A stretch of 64,000 nt of DNA from Isoetes taiwanensis (GCA_021234155.1 JAJEKV010000340.1:1-64000), one strand, 5' to 3'. Positions 46,641 through 57,160 are shown, counted from the first letter of the stretch. Translations and numbers: made by a program. Notes: generated by a model not told the origin, from the sequence alone.

Positions 46641-47305
46641 TGGTCCACAAAACCATAAAGAATAATAATTCTAGTGCCATAATCAACAAAGCAACTAAAA
46701 GGATAAATACTGCCATAATCAACAAATCAACTAATGGTTTGTATATACATGTGGAAGCTTTTAACTTTTCAGAAAACAATCAAGTTCCATAGAATCCGTC
46801 AAGCTAAATAATCACCTCGAGACTGCTCAAACCCTGAGCTGAATCATGAGAAACAAAATGGCTGCATCACGTAAATGGCTGCAGCACACGATGTAGCATT
46901 GAACCGACATGATTGTCCAATGGAGAAAAGAATGACCAGAGTTAGTCGTGGGGATTCAAACTGCAGCTTCTTGTGCCTTGTAAAAGCTGCATTTTCAAAA
47001 CGCTTCCGACTTCAAATCCAGAGAAGATCAAAACCTGGGAATTCAAAATCCCAATCACAAAGCTACAACCAGCCTTTACACAAAAATATTCACACAAAAA
47101 CCAATGAGGCATGTTGACAATGAGACAAAAACCAGACTTCCAGCAACTCCTGACTCCAAGCTGCTAGGAATAGAAGGCAATACTTTGTAGCAATTACATT
47201 AGGTTTTTCCAAGCTTTTTCTTCTACTCTATCATCCACAATCGTCACACAAATATACACATACAAAAGAAAAAAAAAAAAGGGGAGAGAGTACGCCCACT
47301 TTATT
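46641..47305. other. Intergenic DNA before the GC-rich element
   Basis: Sequence at 46640-47290 has no clear gene. The upstream exons of the globulin-like relic may start here. An A-rich run (47264-47280) is followed by GGGGAGAGAGTACGCCCAC, near-identical to AGAGAGAGTATGCTCACC at 48551-48568 on the far side of the GC-rich element. Confidence 0.35.
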
Positions 47306-48544
47306 GGCTCCCGAAATTGGGTCAAACTGCCAAGCGGGTTCGCCCAGGCGAACCCCGAAAATTCGCCTTCAGCGAACCCTGAGGGGGGATGGCATCAAAG
47401 TTCGGGGCGCATGATCGCTGCGTGGCATTCTTTGCCGGGTTCGCTTGGGCGAACCAAACCCGGGTTAAGCGGTGGGATGTTGCGACGCGACGGCATGATG
47501 CAGCGCCCCACGGGTTCGCTTGGGCGAACCCAAAAGCGTGGCGGGGGGAACCCAAAAGCATGGCGGGGCGAACCTCTTGTCCGTTGTCCCATCTTGCCTC
47601 TCGGAGCTCGCCACGTCGCCTCACGTGTGCCGGTCAGAACCGTCCTTTGTGGTTCCGACATCGGGTCTGCAACAAATCAGCCGGCCGCCCCTTCGTCCGT
47701 CGCCATAGCTGAGCTTCGGCTCCTTGCAGCTCCAGACAGGGTGTGGCGATGGCTCTCAGGTAAGGATAAACGGAATCGGCGGGCTGGAGCTTCGATTCAA
47801 GCGGGGTTTGCTTGGGCTCAATGAAGATTCCCGAAGGTACAACACCTGCTCCACCGATCAAACCGATTTCCATCTCCAAGATACTTCTCTGTTTCTTAGA
47901 TGAGAATAATCAAAAAATGCCCTCGCAAGAGAGTGTACGAATGGCTAATCCGCTGTAGAAGTTTTAAGTTTATGCAGGAAGCTGGAGTAATCAAAGTTGT
48001 AGTAAGCAAAGATTAAGGCGACAAAAGCAAAGGGAGCAAAACGGAGCTTAAAACCGTTCTACTAGAATCGTCGCTTATTTGGGATCTAGCTCTGCCTCCT
48101 TAGGGGAGTATTCTGGCGGGCTTCTTGCTCTCACGGTTGATTGATTTAGTATTATTAGATTTTGGATCTGAAATCGAATCAAGCAGTAATGGTAGAACCA
48201 ATCTCGATCAAAGCCCCAAAACAGAGGGCTTAAGGATTTAGCTAACAGATTTCGTGCAAGTTTACCCGTGATATACCACATTGCATCGGGCAAAAGACAA
48301 GTGATTCGAGCCCGGGATTCGCTTGGGCTTAACCCCGTGGGGTAAATAAATGCCCCCGTGCATTTGCCCGATTCGCACGGTTATTTAACTGGTTGGGTCG
48401 GCTTGGGCTTAACCCTTGAGTAGTGCCATCGCAGGCGCCACCTCAACATGGCGGGTTAAGCTTGGGCGAATCCAGGGTTCGCCTCAAGGAATTTCTGGGT
48501 TCGCTTGGCGAACCTACTGGCTCCCGAACTCAATTTCGGGAGCC
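47306..48544. mobile_element. GC-rich inverted-repeat element with internal palindromes
   Basis: A perfect 14 bp terminal inverted repeat GGCTCCCGAAATTG (47306-47319) / CAATTTCGGGAGCC (48531-48544) bounds 1.24 kb. The right end also folds alone: GGCTCCCGAA-CTCAAT-TTCGGGAGCC (48519-48544). The ends are markedly GC-rich compared with the surroundings and carry several copies of a small palindrome GGGTTCGC-(TTGG/CCAG)-GCGAACC at 47336, 47438, 47512 and 48497, plus variants (GCTTGGGCGAATCC, GCTTGGGCTTAACCC). ORFs at 47322-47879 overlap in several frames over the palindromes and are not taken as genes. There is no transposase. It resembles a foldback-type or other non-autonomous TIR element. Confidence 0.6.
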
Positions 48545-48918
48545 GATCGAAGCACCAGAGAGAGTATGCTCACCATAAGAATAATGGCCACAAATAAAAC
48601 CTTGATTCATGCTCTGCCATCTAGAAACATAATCCCTGCTACCATCGAAGATATCGTTAATTGGGTGAAAGCATGTTGTAATGGAACAAAAACGTGCATT
48701 TTAGCACCACAATTTTGGGTGCTAAGTGTGGTGGGATAAACCGAATTTGTAGTGGGAGAGGCAGTTATTTTTTCAAATATACACATGATTACTTATTCAA
48801 AATTTTGTCTTTTCTTAATTACACGATGCTTGTTTTCATTTTCCCCCAAAAACTCTGATCCCGCTCCCTAAATCCGGCAAGACCATTTTTTATTTCTGGC
48901 AAGAAGATCGATCACGAA
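48545..48918. other. Leader region before the 49 kb ORF
   Basis: No features beyond a pyrimidine-rich stretch. It would contain the promoter and 5' UTR of the plus-strand reading frames that follow. Confidence 0.3.
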
Positions 48919-49320
48919 ATGGCTCTGATTATACCGGACTTGAATGCCACGGGATACACCTACAAGGAAATGTACAGGCAAGAAAAGCATTACGCCACAC
49001 AAGAAGAAATCGAGTCTGTTCAGGGAAATCCACTTACAGGTGGGTTGCATTCTAGATTCGGGGATGCCCATGATTCTCTGTTGTTTAAAATATTGTTTTG
49101 TTTCATCATGCAGGTTGAAGAATCTGAGCAAGGAGAGGTATAATGAATATATGTCCCTTTACAGGAAAATCTCAAAAAAGAAGTGTGCCTGGGGAGGCAT
49201 GGCCTCACAGACTATGGCTATTGCGTATTACCTTCACACAAAAGGAAAAGAAATAAACCGGAGTTTGAGTTTCGCAATGATTAAGAGAAAAAAGGGTGCA
49301 AGCCTCTCCATCCCAACGTA
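48919..49320 (+). pseudogene. Small two-exon leader gene of the composite element, frame-broken
   Basis: The frame opens with MALIIPDLNATGYTYKEMYR and reaches NPLTG before a donor-like gtgggt (49039). After an acceptor-like catgcag (49114) a second frame reads RLKNLSKERYNEYMSLYRKI, CAWGGMASQTMAIAYYLHTK. The peptide flow across the junction looks natural but the phase is off by one, so either the gene is frameshifted or the splice sites differ. Then follows a basic stretch (KRKRKHAS). I do not recognise the product. It opens the group of plus-strand reading frames leading to the HAD and protease segments. Confidence 0.4.
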
Positions 49321-49864
49321 AGAGGAAGCATGCAAGCATTTCAAATAGTGAGGAAGCGAGCAAAATGCCACAGAGATGATGCTTCCTCTCTTGAAATGAC
49401 TAGGCCACAATTCAAGCCTCCTCAAGTTTGTAAGAAGAATCTGGGGAAAATCAACTGAAAAAATAGGTACTTTTCAACCCTCTTCTTCTAGAACCACCAT
49501 ATGATGCAATTTAATATTGGAACTGTTATTTTTCAGAAAGGTCTAGCAAGCTTGAACAATCAGGTACACCACTTCTTCTTCATTTGGGTGTGTTGTAAGT
49601 TATGTGTAGGAAATTTGTCTTTGCTAGTTTCGAAGTTGTGGTGGATAATTTCAGTTCCACGATAGTATGTAGCTCCAAATGTGTTACAGGGCAGTCATAT
49701 GGTGCCAATTATATGTTAATAATATAGTTTATAGCATATGTAGTGTCATATATAGTACCAAACGTGGTACCTTATCTAAATAGTAAATTGGCTTCCATAT
49801 GTTTCTATACTTAGTGTCATATGTGATGTTAGATATGGTGATACTTGTGAATGGTGGATTGTCT

Positions 49865-50180
49865 GCCATATGTGGTGCCAACTGCTGCGCTAAATATTGC
49901 ACCACGCTATGTGCCACATGTGGGGTGGTGGATGCCTGCCGGATGTGGTGCTTTCTATGCATTGTGGTGCCACATGTGGTGTCTAATGTGGCACCACTAT
50001 GGATCCACATTTTGCACCACATGTGGTGTCTTTGACGCCATTTGTGGTGCGAAGTAATGGATGTCTGCCATATGTGGTGCTTTGGGTGCATTGTGGTGCC
50101 ACACCACATATGACGTCATTTGTGGTGCAAAGTTTGTTATGATGGAATTTGTGGTGTGTAAAGTGGTGCCTGTTGTCATG
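49865..50180. repeat. TGTGGTG cluster 1
   Basis: About 20 copies of TGTGGTG or CACCACA lie in ~315 bp, often inside larger words (CATATGTGGTGC, CACATGTGGTGTC, GCATTGTGGTGCCACA). Both orientations are interleaved, so the region can fold extensively. It lies between two coding remnants and looks intronic or spacer. Similar clusters occur at 53593, 54897, 57063 and 59286. Confidence 0.8.
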
Positions 50181-50219
50181 TGGTACTAACCTTGGATTAC
50201 TTTCGGTTGAATTCAACAG

Positions 50220-50760
50220 ACACCGGGAGAATGGATCAACTCTACAAGATCGGAAGTGATTGATGAGGCAAGGTTGCAAACTCGTGATCAAAGCCCCGCA
50301 GTGCTACAAATGAAGGTTCAAAGCACCTTGAGTTCCGCATCCAGAAGATGAATAAAGATTTAAAAAATGGGAAGGAATGATTAAGGATAAACCAAGTCGT
50401 GCGAGGCGGTATTTGGGCTATATGCCAAGATGCGGAGGTCGAGCTCAAGGAACTATTACCGTAACTTGAGCGGACAAAAAATCGAGGAGCTTCGGGAGGT
50501 GGAAGAACATACAACATTGAAAGTCTTTTGGGAACCAAGGTTAGAGAGGTTTACGTCTTGCAAGGACCGCGTCTTCCTTTATTTGTCTTGGATCCACTAC
50601 TTCCGGACCTTGATAAGGTGAAGATTATGGTAGTGGCTGTCCATTCTCGTGGCAAGCTCCTCCGGTGGATGGGGAAACCACTACCAACTTTGATTCTTTG
50701 AATGCAATCACCAATACCATCTTCCATGTCCTTTCAACCTCTTGAGGTACTTCATAACAA
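50220..50760 (+). pseudogene. Unrecognised coding remnant of the composite element
   Basis: Peptide-like stretches shift frame: AKMRRSSSRNYYRNLSGQKI (50430-50500), then VREVYVLQGPRLPLFVLDPL and KVKIMVVAVHSRGKLLRWMG (about 50540-50670). No domain is recognised. The composition and the frame hand-overs suggest one decayed exon rather than chance. It sits between cluster 1 and the linker ORF. Confidence 0.35.
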
Positions 50761-50988
50761 AATTCTGAAGTGCTTAGTATAATTGTATTCTCATTGACAA
50801 ATTTGTGTTCACTTTTGCAGGATTTGTAATCACATTTGCATTGAGAATTGTTGTCATGAATTTTCTCAAACATGGGTACAAGCCTTAGGTGTGAGTAGGG
50901 AGGATCAAAAGCAACTTCAAGCTACTGAGGCACTTATAGGTGAGCGCCCTTGTCATATTAAGATGCCAAAGCATAGTTACAATCAATT

Positions 50989-51513
50989 GTGATTCAATTC
51001 CGTGTTTTTGCGAGCATGGTGCCGTTTACTAATTCAGGTTTAATTGTTCATCTTGGTGGCAATGACTTTGTGAGTCCATATAGCACACCAAAAAGGGACT
51101 TATTTTCTACCCTCAAAGGTAACCAAGTCTTGTTTGATGCAATTGGGATATGTAGCTTACTTCTTCATCGCTCCTTTGTAGATATAGAGGTACAATGTGC
51201 TCAGTTAGGGGGACAAGACACTCACACCCCTTCAAAAGCATTAGACACAGATAGAAACTCGGGCAAATCAGAAGATGCATCAAAGTTACGAGGAACTTCG
51301 GACAAATCGGTAGATGTCAACAAATCAAGAGGGTGCATCAATTCAAGCTCCAATCCGGACAACAATCGCAAATCGCCAGATGCATTAAGTCATGCTCCAC
51401 ACCAATCGCCAAATCAGCAGATGCATCAAAGTTATGATCCGAACAAATCGATAGGTGAATGTAAGTCACAAGGTAACTTCCAACCTTTTGTGCCTGTCTT
51501 CTTTTTAATTTGA
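50989..51513 (+). CDS. Low-complexity linker ORF, 174 residues
   Basis: The first ~60 residues are ordered-looking (VHLGGNDFVSPYSTPKRDLF). The rest is rich in Lys, Ser, Asn, Asp and Gln, with loose repeats of the form D-x-N-(K/R)-(S)-x-x-x-x-S/K (SGKSEDASKL, DKSVDVNKSRG, DNNRKSPDALS, NKSIGECKSQG). I read it as a disordered linker upstream of the HAD-like segment. The sequence at 51470-51548 (aaggtaact...tttttgtag) could be an intron joining it to that frame. It is not a recognised family. Confidence 0.4.
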   Translation: MIQFRVFASMVPFTNSGLIVHLGGNDFVSPYSTPKRDLFSTLKGNQVLFDAIGICSLLLHRSFVDIEVQCAQLGGQDTHTPSKALDTDRNSGKSEDASKLRGTSDKSVDVNKSRGCINSSSNPDNNRKSPDALSHAPHQSPNQQMHQSYDPNKSIGECKSQGNFQPFVPVFFLI

Positions 51514-51554
51514 CCCATATAGTTACAGAATCTGTTAAATTTTTGTAGCTGGAA

Positions 51555-52325
51555 GTGTCTCAGAGAAAAATCAAGAGCAGAATTCCAAGCAAAAGACACC
51601 TCCAAGACATGCTGAAGCAGAAGTTTCCAGCCCTGCACCAAGACATCTTTGAAGGAAGTTTCGATGCGACTAAGACATCTTTGAAGCGCGAAGTTTCGAT
51701 ACCGCACCAACTCGTCCATGAGAAGACTACAAGGTTAAGCCCAATCCTGCTTGTTTTTTACTACAATGGAGTTTTGGGTAGAAGCTATGACAAGAATCAA
51801 AAAATACCCACTGCCAAAGAAGAGGGTGTTACCATGATCCAACTTAACAGATCCAAGATTGCAGTAACTAAACCAGGCTGGGCCGAGTTCTTAGATTGGT
51901 GCAGTCAGAATTTTCATATAGCACTTTGGTCTAGCCTGCAGGCTCAAAACATGAGAGTGATAGTTAAGGGAGCATTGATGAAATACAAGGACAAATTCCA
52001 GTTCATATGGACTCAGGATCAGTGTACACGCACAAATTTCTACGACGCATATCCAGGTTTCACAAAAGAGAACGTGCTTCTCATTGATGACAGCAGATAC
52101 AAAGGGTACCTCAATGAGCCAAACACCATGATCTGTCCAAACAGCTGGAGCCCTGGCAGAGTAGATGGCAATTTCCTCATGAATGATCTAAAGGATTGGC
52201 TTCAGAGGTTGCTGAAGGCAGAGAATGTGCAAAGTTATGTCGAAAGCAACAAAATGTTGAATATGTTTGATACTGAGAGTCAAATTTGTATTAATATGAT
52301 GAAAAAACATAGAACTAAAGCCTAG
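51555..52325 (+). CDS. FCP1/SCP-like HAD domain protein, catalytically altered
   Basis: The frame is 256 codons. Residues ~65-215 follow the NLI/FCP1-type phosphatase fold of the HAD superfamily. Motif I is LLVFYYNGVL, where plant relatives have LLVLDxNG(L/V)L. The catalytic Asp is Tyr, so phosphatase activity is unlikely. Next come KPGWAEFLDWCSQNFHIALW (cf. RPGLxEFL...AVWSS), FQFIWTQDQCT, and motif IV LLIDDS, retained with RYKGYLNEPNTMI. Members normally dephosphorylate protein Ser/Thr, for example on the RNA polymerase II CTD. This copy may act as a binding domain or be a relic inside a transposon. It lies directly upstream of the Ulp1-like segment on the same strand. The fold call is good; whether it is expressed is unknown. 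Confidence 0.65.
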   Translation: MSQRKIKSRIPSKRHLQDMLKQKFPALHQDIFEGSFDATKTSLKREVSIPHQLVHEKTTRLSPILLVFYYNGVLGRSYDKNQKIPTAKEEGVTMIQLNRSKIAVTKPGWAEFLDWCSQNFHIALWSSLQAQNMRVIVKGALMKYKDKFQFIWTQDQCTRTNFYDAYPGFTKENVLLIDDSRYKGYLNEPNTMICPNSWSPGRVDGNFLMNDLKDWLQRLLKAENVQSYVESNKMLNMFDTESQICINMMKKHRTKA

Positions 52326-52475
52326 AAATAGTATTATTGTGTATATGATGTAACTTCTCTATACTTTTTAATATAAACAAAGTTTTACTTCAATTGTTCA
52401 TTTCTTGGCTATTTCAATGTTCCTCAAGGTTTTCAATGATCTTCCATTTCTTTGAATGTAAACTTACACCACCAA

Positions 52476-53200
52476 AGACGAGGGCTGGAGTTGTTAAGAG
52501 CGCACATCCGACCAGAACACTTGCCACTTGAAGTGTTTAAAGGACAGGAGGAGCCTATTGTACTTGATCAAGATTCAATCAGAATATTGGAGAAAAGTAG
52601 GGATTGGTTCAGTGACAGAATAGTCCATTTCTTCATGAGGTTAGTAATTTAATATAAACAACTCAGATTTGAAGTCTTCTGTTGTTTTTTAAAGCATCTT
52701 GTTTTACCAATCCTTGGACTTTGGCAGGTGTATGCACCAATTCTGCATCAAGCATGACATGGAACAGAGGTTCCATTTCATGGATCCGCTTATTTACACA
52801 TTATTGTCAAACGAGCATGCTTCAAAGGACAAACCTGGTTGAACCCTCAACTTGCAATTTCGAATGTACCATTACGCCAAAGATGTTATTATCAGCAAAG
52901 ACCGGACGGTGTATGTCATTGTAGGTCTTGGAGGTCACCCGGTTAAATGTCACCCGTGTGTGTACCATTTTTGACCTAGAAATGTACAAGGGCTTCGAGC
53001 CTGTCATGAGTTTTGTTGAGGATGCAAACACAAAATTCCCAAGCACCATAAAGCTGCACCACAAGAGAATTACAAGTTCCCCCACTCAGTGTGATTGCTG
53101 GTCGTGTGGTCCTGCTATATGTGTCTTTGTAAAGAAAGTTGTGGCTGCAGTAATGCGAGACTTGGACATACTATCCCAATGCAAGGTGAGTTCGTAAATT
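52476..53200 (+). pseudogene. Ulp1/SENP (C48)-like cysteine protease, frame-broken
   Basis: Reading across a well-formed intron (CATGAG-gttagt...ttggcag-GTGTATG), the peptide runs SRDWFSDRIVHFFMR-CMHQFCIKHD, then FHFMDPLIYTLLSN, typical of the start of a Ulp1 domain. After a stop at 52842-52844 the frame continues with TVYVIVGLGGHPVKC (the His position, normally GxHW). It then changes to IFDLEMYKGFEPVMSF (Asp position), and PTQCDCWSCGPAICVF carries the Gln and catalytic Cys (Q-x5-C-G). Ulp1 proteases remove SUMO-like tags. Copies are known inside plant Mutator-like and CACTA transposons, which fits the setting. At least one stop and one frame change make it a pseudogene. Confidence 0.6.
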
Positions 53201-53592
53201 TGAAGGTATTACTCATCCAATGTGAGGCCTGATATGTTTGTTGCAGGGTGTACCAATCTCTAGCTGGAGCCGTTGGACACTTGTGCAGAATGATGATTGA
53301 TGTTGTGAAGCACAGTTGCTCTAGTAATGAAGCTGAGGTTGACAGATCACTAGATCTTTACTTGTAATCTATTGTTTGTATTATTGTAACCAAAGAGGTT
53401 ATTCTTGTAACCTGTTCTTTCATTGACACTCTAATGTACATTGTTGTATACTATTGTATACAATAGACTTTTCTGGCTAACCAGAGCAACACTCTGGTGG
53501 AGTTCAAATCTCCAGAAGAAATTGATGTAAATTAACGTATCTTGGAATAAAAAGCTAAAGATGTATTCAAAGAGACATCTAGATGAAAATGA
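53201..53592. other. Downstream end of the protease relic
   Basis: A last exon-like piece follows at 53247-53300 after an acceptor-like tgttgcag. Beyond it the sequence is AT-rich up to TGTGGTG cluster 2. ORF 53431-54165 on the minus strand is a by-product of the ATGTGGTGA repeat (His/Met-rich) and is not a gene. Confidence 0.4.
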
Positions 53593-53738
53593 CAATGTGG
53601 TGATACATGTGGTGACATGTGGTGAATCATGTGGTGACATGTGGTGCATATGGTGAATCATGTGGTGAATACTGTGGTGATACTGTAGTGATGCAAATGG
53701 TACATATGGTGAATCATGTGGTGACATGTGGTGGGTGG
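53593..53738. repeat. TGTGGTG cluster 2
   Basis: ACATGTGGTG, GTGAATCATGTGGTG and CATATGGTGAATCATGTGGTG repeat in an 8-20 bp rhythm, nearly all in plus orientation. A weaker cluster of the same kind lies at 54897-54962 (TGTGGTGAAAACTATGGTGA). Confidence 0.85.
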
Positions 53739-53898
53739 CTCGGCTCCTGAGGTGTGCAATCGTATGCATGCAAACGTCCCTTTCCTCTTCTGCCTCATTC
53801 CCAAAATCGTATGCTTGCATCCCTTTTATTCCCAAAATTCTGCCCTGCAGCTTCATTCCGTCCATTTCGTTCATTCCGTCCCCATCGTTCATTCCGTC

Positions 53899-54192
53899 TA
53901 TGGCCAGGTTCAAAACTACAGTGCGCAGGAGTACTCCAGCCATTGTGCCTGCTCCTTCACCGCCAGCACGGTCAGAATTCGTGTCTTCGTCTAGAGGCCA
54001 TCCTGTTACAGTGGTGGCCAAGTTCACTCCACCAGAAGTGAAAAGCTTATCACCGAGGCACAAGCTGTCTGTTCGATCCAGGTTCTGGAATGGGTCGATC
54101 GAGGTTACCCCGACGAGGAGCGTCTTCTGGAAATGAAGATGTATGCCATGGAGGACGACCTCCATATAGAGCTGAGGATGGCCCTCGCCTGA
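53899..54192 (+). pseudogene. Small basic/proline-rich ORF with a frame change
   Basis: Starts MARFKTTVRRSTPAIVPAPS and continues GHPVTVVAKFTPPEVKS. A second frame then carries LITEAQAVCSIQVLEWVDRG, YPDEERLLEMKMYAMEDDLH and ends IELRMALA-stop at 54192. The two halves look like one short protein of about 97 residues (basic N-terminus, acidic helical C-terminus) broken by an indel near 54046, or joined by unseen splicing. Directly upstream, CATTCCGTC(C/T)ATTTCGTTCATTCCGTC is a 9-10 bp tandem repeat. No family is recognised. Confidence 0.4.
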
Positions 54193-54245
54193 AGATCAAG
54201 CCTGCTCCAGCCCTGATTAGTTTAGATTTGTTTTTTTAATCCCTG

Positions 54246-54366
54246 GTTTTTGCAATGGTCCTTGTGACTATTTTTTGTAAAGCTTTTTCATTAAAGACAG
54301 AACTTGTTTTGCAATAGTCCTTGTGACTCTATTTTTTGTAAAGCTTTTTCATTAATGACAGAAGTC
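54246..54366. repeat. ~60 bp tandem duplication
   Basis: TTTTGCAAT(G/A)GTCCTTGTGACT, (CT)ATTTTTTGTAAAGC, TTTTTCATTAA(A/T)GACAGAA occurs twice in tandem (54246-54305, 54307-54366). A partial third copy (TGTTGTGACTATTTTTTTTGC) follows at 54381. Confidence 0.8.
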
Positions 54367-55055
54367 CTCTTCTCTACAGCTGTTGTGACTATTTTTTTTG
54401 CTTTAACTGTTCTCTGAGTTTCCACTATTCTTTCAGTTAACTGAACTGTTTCTATCCTTTTCTGTACAGATATAAGAGACATGTTTGGTATTTAGTTTGT
54501 AACTCAAATGACAGTTTTTGTCATTAATTATAAAATGCAAAGTACAAAACAAAGTATGCCTTTACTGAAATAGCATACCAAAACAAACAGAATTTCAAGG
54601 TGCAGAATTTATGATCTGCACACTAACAAAATATGGTAACCAGCAGCAAATAGAAAAATATGAGGTGGGTGGCTCGGGTTCAAAAGAAACTGAAAAGAAA
54701 AACACAGAATTCCCTGAAGCAAAAGTTAGTGGCCTTGCAAGAATCTTTGCACAAAGTAGAGCTTAATGAATTTTGGCCTCATATCAATTCAGGGACCTAA
54801 TTTGGGATCCATATATTGCTATCACCAAAATCAGTCAAGATACTGTGAGGAATATAAGAGCCATTCCATTTTCTAACCGGGTCAAAAAATGGTCAATGCT
54901 TCTGGCTGATTGTGGTGAAAACTATGGTGACAACTGTGGGTGAAAACTGTGGTGATGCAAACGTTGTTTTTAACAAAATTATCTAAAGATGTCTTAGATA
55001 CATATCGATGAGCAAAATATTTGGACCAAGTTTTTCTTTTTTTTCAAGTTCAGTT
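54367..55055. other. Spacer between convergent gene groups
   Basis: AT-rich, with a weak TGTGGTG cluster at 54897-54962. Plus-strand genes of the composite element end before it and minus-strand genes end after it. No gene is seen. Confidence 0.4.
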
Positions 55056-56644
55056 CTAGACCATTTCCTCCACATTCTGCATGGTTAAATCAGGGACCTC
55101 ATTCCTGCCAAACATCTTCAGCAACATGTCTAGCGTGGTAGTACTGTAGTTAGTGAAGTCCAATAAGAGGAGGACATGGGCCTCCCTTCTTTGCTGCCAT
55201 TTGTGGTATAAGTTCTGAAAGTAAGGCTTCAGACTATTGAACCTCCACAATTCATGCTGCTTCAGCACTTTTTTGATGGCTTTGGCATGCACCATCTCCC
55301 TTCTAAGTGCCTTAAAAGTTTCTACCGCTCAAGCTTAGAAAGCCGGATTCTTCTTCATCCGAGTATTCAAGATTCCTCATCATCCTATCAGCAGCACCAA
55401 ACCTATTCAATCTACTCTGCCCGTCTGTGTAGCACATCATCACAAATATTAAGATTAGTAATATAGAAATCACGTTCTACCACAAAGAAAGGGAACCTTC
55501 ATCACACGCTTTGGCTTCTAAGTCTTTAAGCCTATCAGGGAATTAACCTATGTTTTAAGCCTAGAATACCTCGAATTCATGGATCCTCCCGTTGGCCCTG
55601 CTCCTCTAATATCCCTGTTCTGGTTTATTTGCTCCAAAGATAGGTCCTACCGGATGCATTGCATTTGAATCGGGCGAAATTGTTTGTGTTCGTGTTCTCC
55701 TTCTGTCTTCTTCCGCCATAGCTGGATTGGGATAAGCCAATGTCTGCATGCAAAACTAGATTTAGGGTTTCCGTCCAATGCTTCCTGCCGAGCCAGCTTT
55801 TGAATGATTGACCCTGCATTTGATGTGACAGATTTCCAATGGTGGGTTTCATCATGTGTTTCTGTCCCATTACGTTTCATCCTTAATGTAACTTTTTCAG
55901 GTGTCACTTTCACCCTGCTCCCACCAAATCCGACTCTTTGGATGTTGTACCTTTTCCCTTAGTCTATTAAAGAGTGAAGATTGAAGACTGAAGATCCATA
56001 TTAAACATATAAAATGATTTGTATTAAACATTTTCAGATTACATGAGAAACAAAACTTCTTATATACATTGCTTTCATTTCTCGGTCTTATATACATTGC
56101 CTTCTTGTGGATCTATCAAAAGAGATCCGGGTCCAGCTCCTCCTCGTCCTCTTCTATGATCACCGGATCGGTGGCCACCGGGTCACTTGCCGAGCCTATT
56201 TCCTCCCATTTTGGAGGGAAAGCAAAAACTATAATGGGTGCGGTGTTACCAAAGCGGAATAGCAGCTTCTCCATGTGCATCTGCTTGGCCTTGTGATGAT
56301 AGAACATATCCCCAAGTGAAGGAATTGGTCCTCAGTAAACAACCTATCATAACTAAACAAGAACCTGTCTAAGCGTAAAGGCTTGGTAGCCATTAAGGAG
56401 AAAAAGGTTTCAACCTTTGCGGATCTTGGTCAATAGTATGAGAAATAGGCCAAAGATGATCGTTCTTAAAAATTTCAGTGGCAGCAGAGTAAGGAGAGGG
56501 GTCTGGGAGGTTCGGTGTACAATTCATCCTCCTCGTGAGAGCTTTCAGCATTTCTGTGATCATATTTTCATCCGGTGAATAGAGAAATTTCTGTTTTCGA
56601 GGATGTCCATCCATTCTGACATTGGTGAAAATCGGGGACAACAC
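55056..56644 (-). pseudogene. Unrecognised minus-strand coding remnants of the composite element
   Basis: From 5' to 3' on the minus strand: 56644-56393 (RKQKFLYSPDENMITEMLKA, LPDPSPYSAATEIFKNDHLW), running into MATKPLRLDRFLFSYDRLFT. A frame change at G4 near 56310-56313 leads into GDMFYHHKAKQMHMEKLLFR and a strongly acidic end (IIEEDEEELDPDLF, stop 56116). Then come weaker pieces at 55913-55625 and 55295-55056 (LWRFNSLKPYFQNLYHKWQQ). The residues look protein-like but I recognise no domain. They precede TGTGGTG spacers and run parallel to the transposase-like gene, so they may be an accessory gene of the same element. Confidence 0.35.
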
Positions 56645-57062
56645 GCCTAGGTATTAGGGGCTCTTCTTTCTCGGGTCACATTGTCCCATTCCGGTACTCC
56701 TTGGTTTTGCAAAGATCCGGAAGGTGAAGTTGGCCATGTCGGAACCCGAACTGTGAGTCAGCCAGAAATCAGAAACGCTTCCCAATCAGAATCAGAACCG
56801 CTTCGGAAGTAGCTGCCAGAAACTATAAGTGCTCCCCAAACTGGCCAAAATGTAAACTTCGGGCCGGGAGCGGAAGAATGGCACTCGGGCCTTTTGGGTT
56901 GTCCGAGGTCATTAATTTTCGCCATCCCCTAATGATTTTCGGGTACGGATGTCAGCCAAAGGATGATGAGGGGAATTGATGGAACCGAGAGAATTTAAGG
57001 AAAAGGAAAGAAAAAGTGGAAAAGCTGTTCAGAAGGATCTATCTGGCTCGGGAAAAGAGCCA
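56645..57062. other. Spacer within the composite element
   Basis: GC-balanced, with repeated AGAAACGCTTCC / AGAACCGCTTCGG / AGAAACTATAAGTGC words at 56770-56830. Frame 56976-57314 (plus) depends on the ATGTGGTGA repeat (ETCGETCGDTC) and is rejected as a gene. Confidence 0.4.
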
Positions 57063-57160
57063 GAAAGTGAAACATGTGGTGAAACATGTGGTGACACATG
57101 TGATGAACCTGGCGTGGTGACTCATGTGGTGAAACATGTGGTGAACCTGGCGCATGTTAC
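57063..57160. repeat. TGTGGTG cluster 3
   Basis: GAAACATGTGGTG(AA/AC)... occurs five times, interleaved with AACCTGGCG twice. Direct orientation on the plus strand. Confidence 0.8.

Noticed and set aside
47322-47879. Five overlapping ORFs of 62-137 codons in the GC-rich element
   Set aside because: Low stop-codon density from GC content and repeated palindromes explains them; none has a domain.
53431-54165. 244-codon minus-strand ORF, His/Met-rich
   Set aside because: Its middle is the ATGTGGTGA minisatellite read backwards (HHM repeats), and the plus strand carries the more protein-like frame.
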